From Enterobacteriaceae bacterium (lineage in GTDB: Bacteria > Pseudomonadota > Gammaproteobacteria > Enterobacterales > Enterobacteriaceae): a DNA stretch of 36,045 bases. How positions within the stretch are numbered: position 1 is the first letter of the stretch; each line of letters opens with the position of its first letter. This document shows positions 34,801 to 36,045 of the stretch, one piece after another. The stretch is taken from the NCBI GenBank assembly GCA_031253755.1, contig JAIRVT010000080.1, positions 1 to 36,045 of the forward strand, written 5' to 3'. The notes under the pieces were generated by a model. The model saw nothing but the letters and a program-made list of their open reading frames with translations, had not been told where the DNA came from and did not search any database. The translations under genes were made by a program, and so were the position numbers.

Positions 34801-36030
34801 AATCAGGACAAACAGGCTGAAATGCAGTCACTGGTGACGAACCTGAAAGAAAACCTGACCGCTGACTTGCTGAACATGCAGGAGAAAACCTTTGATTTCC
34901 TGCGAAACAGCGGGCATCTGCAAGGCGATGGCGATATTCACGTTTCGCTGGGTAACTACAACTTTAACTGGGGCGGCGACGGCAAAGATCTGGGCGCGTA
35001 TCTGGGGGATAACAACAACTACTGGGGCGGGCGCGGCGATGACGTCTTCTACTCCGTCGGCACCTCCAATATTTTCACCGGCGGCGAAGGCGATGACACC
35101 GGCGTGCTGATGGGACGTGAAAATATGATGTTTGGCGGTGCGGGCAATGACGTTGCCGTGCTGGCCGGACGCATCAACTACGCGTACATGGGCGACGGCG
35201 ATGATCAGGTCTTTGCCTTTGGTGAAAGTGGCGTGATTGAAGGCGGCAAAGGACGCGACTACATCGTCGCTTCAGGCAATTTCAACGCCATTGATGCGGG
35301 TGCGGATCAGGATTATGTCGTCGCCATCGGCAACAATAATCAGGTGGATTTGGGCGCGGGCGACGACTTCGCCACCGTCTTCGGCAACCATAACCGGGTT
35401 GACGGCCATGCGGGCAATAACACCATCAAACTGATGGGTTATCACGCGGTGATTAACGGCGGCAGCGGCAACGACCACCTGATCGCAGACACGGTTGCGA
35501 AATTCAGCCAGCTCAACGGCGGTGCGGGCGACGACCTGCTGGTGCTCGGCGGCTACCAGAATCGCTTTAGCGGTGGCGCAGGGGTGAACAGCTTTGTGGT
35601 CAGCGGCGATGTGATTGATAACGTGGTTGCCGACATCAAACAGAGTGACCGCATCATCGTCAACAATATCGACTGGCAAAACCTGTGGTTCCAGCGCAGC
35701 GGCTACGACCTGATCCTGCTGACCAACCGCCAAATACCGGACACCACGGCGCAAGGGCAGTTTGAAGCAATGGGATCGGTGACATTCAGCGATTACTTTG
35801 ATGACAACCGCGCGGATATCATCACGCAAATGGGCGATAAAGACCCTCAAGGCGAACACGAATACCGCGCCCTTTCCGGCAATGCTGTGGACGCTTTAGT
35901 ACAGGCGATGAGCGGCTTCTCCCCCAATATCGGCGACAGTGGTTTTATTGATTCACTGGATAACCAGACCAAATCAACCATTCTCACCGCTTGGGCAGAC
36001 ACCACCAACGGAAAAACCCAATTGGTTTGA
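25876..36030 (+). CDS. rtxA: MARTX toxin (RtxA), complete, two-effector form
   Basis: This 3384-residue multifunctional autoprocessing RTX toxin is complete, with GGAAA ten bases before the ATG and a TGA at the end. In order: glycine-rich A repeats (about 35-250), B repeats (250-855; consensus GxANIxTKxGDG), a helical Gln/Ala/Glu-rich region (870-1305), a putative NADase effector (1311-1715), a Rho-inactivation domain (1716-2235), a cysteine protease domain (2296-2480), two C-terminal repeat blocks (2550-2600 and 3010-3245). In known MARTX toxins the ends form a pore or deliver the middle, and host inositol hexakisphosphate triggers the protease to free effectors. At 3384 residues it is shorter than Vibrio toxins (4500-5200) because it has fewer effectors. 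It is exported by the divergent rtxBDE system. Confidence 0.95.
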   Translation: MGKSFNRSTEYFFTGRYEDDNDSNTIYAIGVGGVINAYGGDDYIVIGSVGATVNTSWGNDTVVGAAGYLNINDTCGDLTVKGGSGYTSINKTHNGTIEFAGAAGGLNISHTGGDGNIHYAGVAGYNGISRQGIQGDIRFSGAGGYNHLRSEIKLGDISFTGAGVANVIDHTADYGDTEFNGAGGANVIIKKGKKGQLRFNGAGVANVLIHQSQRGDLEVNAGGAANVLLRFGDGRYLAHLLAAGNFSLHKGNGDSRISMAGGFNTHTHIGDGDANWSGVGGANVLTKQGNGSLHSVMGGGANALTHLGDGTTSAIMLGGANILTKAGNGDTHGILFGLGNVLTHVGDGKTSGVMAAAGNIFTKVGDGETLAAMVAVGNIFTHAGKGNAYALMAGGGNIFTKIGDGDALALMLAFGNVFTHIGNGTSVALMIAKGNIATKVGNGDTLAAMIGTGNLLTHIGQGPTFAAMIGGANVLTKVGYGLTAALMIGKANIMTHIGETDVGDSTTVGLFAGAANIMTKVGNGTTLAAMFGKANIMTHIGNGMTGVLALGKANIVTKVGNDFMGVVAAAEANIVTHVGDGTTAALLYGKGNALTKAGDGTVVGLLVSKIGNLMTHIGDGATIGFAKGEANIISKIGDGSGINAVWGKANILTHYGDGNRYNFAKGDANIITKVGDGSDITVAQGQANIVTHIGNGDDYTGAWGKANVITKVGNGRNVVLAKGDANLVSQIGEGDSFNLLWSQGNIVTKIGEGTQLTVAKGKGNITTTVGDGLSVTAAHGNLNINTKVGDGVSVNAAWGKYNINTRVGDGLNIAVMKGTGNANIRVGDGLNINASYARNNVAVQIGNGDFYSLAVAESNTQSNKLGALFDNAKQTLLGMAGSQGISYLINGEEHNISGARRGRSPIGMPEVSSLKGFELTEIAEVTSDLQSSLQGKVSDVNTPDSDAIPAGNATDNITNSAQQDKASAEADRQRLEQEKEQQLAAIYDTKAQLEATDLAYMETNGQAQRAAVHFEAQSVTNELLAKTKRLAALADQAGHNGASGDQWRDRFAAGLLGNIQTRLDSAKETAQQQLESAQQASSQRLNEVQETVAKSETGASNGQQHHRQAMQDIDDSRASITLRQQEALAHSKQAEQAVGDGKSAARTAEERAEQHVQQATSETKQKTAPSEATQQYRAKTLASGLSGKTHPADDGEKANSHIGSHTGPESVAQAEEKWGLELQYLQEDLTELTDAKAALARLQINAAIRSRKPDLHKPHSDSVGDITAEPFGKEPNIADPALSELKALGESSAQPASQDKPETSGAAIRAQKVADIYRWLDSDNGFANENYIPVPGFDRVDADIPDTLRQKIVTFVKDCLEDAGDKIPKDQRSSLAKLFVDATIDYDWDKRVEFISKLEKLGYSFAPVHGEESIVSFWSGKNFKQYRDILDNIQMDGKKVVYDTDIEGGAFAISLNKLLMRWGDLFLNPDIAEQNALNSVIRAATLSNTGFWSSLYATGSRGDVYAIAEGGLRLGNYFWNVELPVLRQLQREGLVGEIRLLDKAPKDYQGVPLENIGRRLTEAGVAVKARFDSLSLEEQARRLALNPTGYKPDTLIDLDIKTSAIDTLLSQALPFYNLRTERNLLTNLSEDFEGFEIRPWPGKRPDGSDIEQCKNILLDTQDDASIKAIERFILANFDHYEQLPDALYLVDNRIISHDNGRTRILAEKVAEKAAGGWHYKPKTDLYSVAELQEAAYVKGKIRGDSYQHVLDALKSYEQELKYSTDYDFDAIEKLSDLQHQAEGYLLGHPDSERAPALKNLLSQIHVRMDEVLAIAEPEVKAAARGSFSDLYNQLGNANLKSSKHLYLDEQGNFVTRGKNNIQIAAKIASGENALEQVKTAVTQEYGQSIAETVFANLTPRELAKDGKGIDVSGLKKIHQSIEQQLSPVSATLFVWKPSDHSRLGHAALQIGHGRTEVSAENAGDFNEKNYVSWWPKGSKSTNLSHIFDVSSEEYPDIKLRWRDLSQPAEQNTLLAQDVASEERDNFGLHNGSRKLEKFREKIQAAKGVDAKFEEISEGFAMAALANPNLLNAAGIPEHISRPFIQQWEDSSLDMLEVGKNFAEALRAAAKQQSPELAEKRITNVIRQFAEQELVDIQGFKTRKANQGRVFRINLAGLDSAAMQAEWQKISQNPDARYQLATNNCSSIVARVLKAGGADQLIGHTWRPHFGIWTPTELFNYAQALQEVQAETALKKPNHLTGETSPDTDSLKPLAVEPVVNTPHTVDNQNVDVWDQIAVKPQAGKGERNANGESRFDSQIIIQMENDPVAAQAAASLAGKHPDSSVIVQLDASGHYRVVYGDPAQFSKQQAANDGQSAHRQKIRWQIVGHGRDDTVQQLTRMSGYGADELALKLKQFHADFKQTTPEHISLVGCSLIRDNQRDGFAHRFISALDAQGLRTTVSARSSEVAVDSIGRKHTRDAQAQWVHKLVDNKIVLGWKDNGEIEARTEHIRRGIAETDIDLSRIGHSAIKAEPTGAIAENTEAFHAPKPHETSDSPASTASDQHLSYSGNIQLQVGDGEFSALNWGTTNVGIKVGNGGFKSLAFGDNNVMVHIGNGDSKHSVDIAGYQAFEGAQLFTGNRNISFNLGRSNDLIVMLEKSIPTPPLVNPFEGAARISGVLQAISSSSSSHHNGSDWLAAQEKQWTLAGAKKYVNDLSGLDLSSSVQYASLTELNTENERSSRGLKSDLESTLNKKYNQWLGGAGSPSESGSLSQADKFRQANEKLAFNFAVGGQGADIQVTTGNWNFMFGDNIASLLDTNLGSLFGLMTQEYTATGMAKTTFTFSPADLPRQIKNKLLGNLAGVSADTTLADIFAVDYTADGRLVSRSGQPVDGVAILREMLEIIGEFSGDQLKTFTDPAKLLDSLKAGLSTGADGVKTFAESHGLKAKEPDEAQAGAISLNDTPLNENGKPAEQPERTFGFNALNLPNLFATLFNQDKQAEMQSLVTNLKENLTADLLNMQEKTFDFLRNSGHLQGDGDIHVSLGNYNFNWGGDGKDLGAYLGDNNNYWGGRGDDVFYSVGTSNIFTGGEGDDTGVLMGRENMMFGGAGNDVAVLAGRINYAYMGDGDDQVFAFGESGVIEGGKGRDYIVASGNFNAIDAGADQDYVVAIGNNNQVDLGAGDDFATVFGNHNRVDGHAGNNTIKLMGYHAVINGGSGNDHLIADTVAKFSQLNGGAGDDLLVLGGYQNRFSGGAGVNSFVVSGDVIDNVVADIKQSDRIIVNNIDWQNLWFQRSGYDLILLTNRQIPDTTAQGQFEAMGSVTFSDYFDDNRADIITQMGDKDPQGEHEYRALSGNAVDALVQAMSGFSPNIGDSGFIDSLDNQTKSTILTAWADTTNGKTQLV
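25978..28440 (+). repeat. A- and B-repeat region of the MARTX gene
   Basis: A repeats (to about 26625) show GAGxxN and FxGAGG patterns about every 20 residues. B repeats follow with about 30 units of 19-20 codons, each having GDG or GNG, then GxAN and alternating THxG and TKxG. The matching DNA period of 57-60 bp makes this region prone to recombination. In Vibrio these regions bind host membranes and help translocation. Confidence 0.92.
29806..31020 (+). other. First effector domain: putative NADase (RDTND/DUF1-like)
   Basis: Residues about 1311-1715 lie immediately before the Rho-inactivation domain. Landmarks: SFWSGKNF (Trp1418), YDTDIEGG (Asp1443, Asp1445, Glu1447), NTGFWSSLYA (Trp1492), RGDVYAIAEGG and NYFWNVELP (Glu1522). 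The order Trp, acidic, Trp, Glu and the FWS...VELP words resemble ADP-ribosyl cyclases such as CD38 (Trp125, Glu146, Trp189, Glu226). The domain in this position of V. vulnificus MARTX (DUF1) has, as I recall, been reported to be a calmodulin-activated NAD(P) hydrolase working with RID. It lacks the GEVHG and KAHLQSH motifs of RRSP. Confidence 0.65.
31021..32580 (+). other. Second effector domain: Rho-inactivation domain (RID)
   Basis: Residues about 1716-2235. It begins with a four-helix membrane-localisation region (about 1725-1850) and contains His1945 in RLGHAALQIG, Asp2017 in LAQDVASEE and Cys2184 in ATNNCSSI. Spacings of 72 and 239 residues agree with the His-Asp-Cys triad of V. cholerae RID as I recall it (72 and 240). 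RID attaches fatty acyl groups to lysines of Rho-family GTPases at the membrane, which inactivates them and collapses the actin cytoskeleton. Confidence 0.9.
32761..33315 (+). other. MARTX cysteine protease domain (CPD)
   Basis: Residues about 2296-2480 match the autoprocessing protease: start DSQIIIQMENDPVAAQAAAS, catalytic His2369 in IVGHGRDD and catalytic Cys2413 in LVGCSLIRD. Basic residues in the RIRWQ and GRKHTRDA areas of related CPDs bind inositol hexakisphosphate. It cleaves after leucines; leucine-bearing linkers such as DSLKPL just upstream are plausible sites. Confidence 0.95.
34903..35610 (+). other. C-terminal RTX-like repeats of the MARTX toxin
   Basis: Residues about 3010-3245 contain repeated GGxGxD and GxGDD words (GGEGDDTG, GGAGNDVA, GDGDDQVF, GAGDDFAT, GGSGNDHL, GGAGDDLL). 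These bind calcium in RTX proteins and drive folding after type I export. The uncleaved secretion signal should lie in the last 60-100 residues. Confidence 0.9.
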
Positions 36031-36045
36031 TAAACTGAAACCAAT

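Overview
The window looks like chromosome from a gamma-proteobacterium of the order Enterobacterales, most likely the insect-associated genus Xenorhabdus or a close relative such as Photorhabdus. This is inferred from enterobacterial synteny (a metT-leuW-gln tRNA cluster, nagBAC, nagE, glnS, fur, fldA, ybfE), AT-rich intergenic DNA, a Serratia-type chitobiase and a complete MARTX toxin locus. No database was searched; names rest on recognised sequence motifs and synteny.

Layout. 1-800: a minus-strand tRNA operon (Met, Leu, Gln, Gln, Met, Gln in transcription order) with a strong promoter at its right end; it probably continues past the left edge. 886-6559: the N-acetylglucosamine regulon, nagB-nagA-nagC leftward and nagE rightward, around a 364-bp control region with a NagC operator and a CRP site. 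6560-7252: an AT-rich gap with a 99-bp dispersed repeat and a ccdA-type antitoxin gene without an intact ccdB. 7342-12139: glnS and a secreted chitobiase gene (chb). 12257-14020: fur, fldA and ybfE, leftward. 14119-19222: a leftward efflux operon (periplasmic adaptor, RND pump, TetR regulator) with a strong palindromic operator before its first gene. 19528-25314: the three atypical type I secretion genes rtxB-rtxD-rtxE, leftward. 25519-36030: rtxH and a complete 3384-codon MARTX gene, rightward.

How the parts work together. Chitobiase cuts chitin-derived oligosaccharides to GlcNAc; NagE imports and phosphorylates it; NagA and NagB turn it into fructose-6-phosphate and ammonia; NagC represses the set until GlcNAc-6-phosphate is present. 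The divergent rtxBDE genes encode the export machine for the MARTX protein. That protein has N-terminal A and B repeats, a two-effector payload (a putative NADase domain followed by a Rho-inactivation domain), an autoprocessing cysteine protease and C-terminal repeats. No rtxC acyltransferase gene is present between rtxH and rtxA.

Notable structure: (1) short tandem duplications with 6-18 bp periods at nine or more separate places, in frame wherever they fall in genes; (2) two 99-bp copies of a dispersed intergenic repeat, each downstream of a gene and in its sense direction, with a hairpin whose differences preserve pairing only as RNA of that strand; (3) an orphan ccdA with a possible ccdB tail; (4) a compact MARTX whose first effector carries tryptophan and acidic landmarks resembling ADP-ribosyl cyclases.
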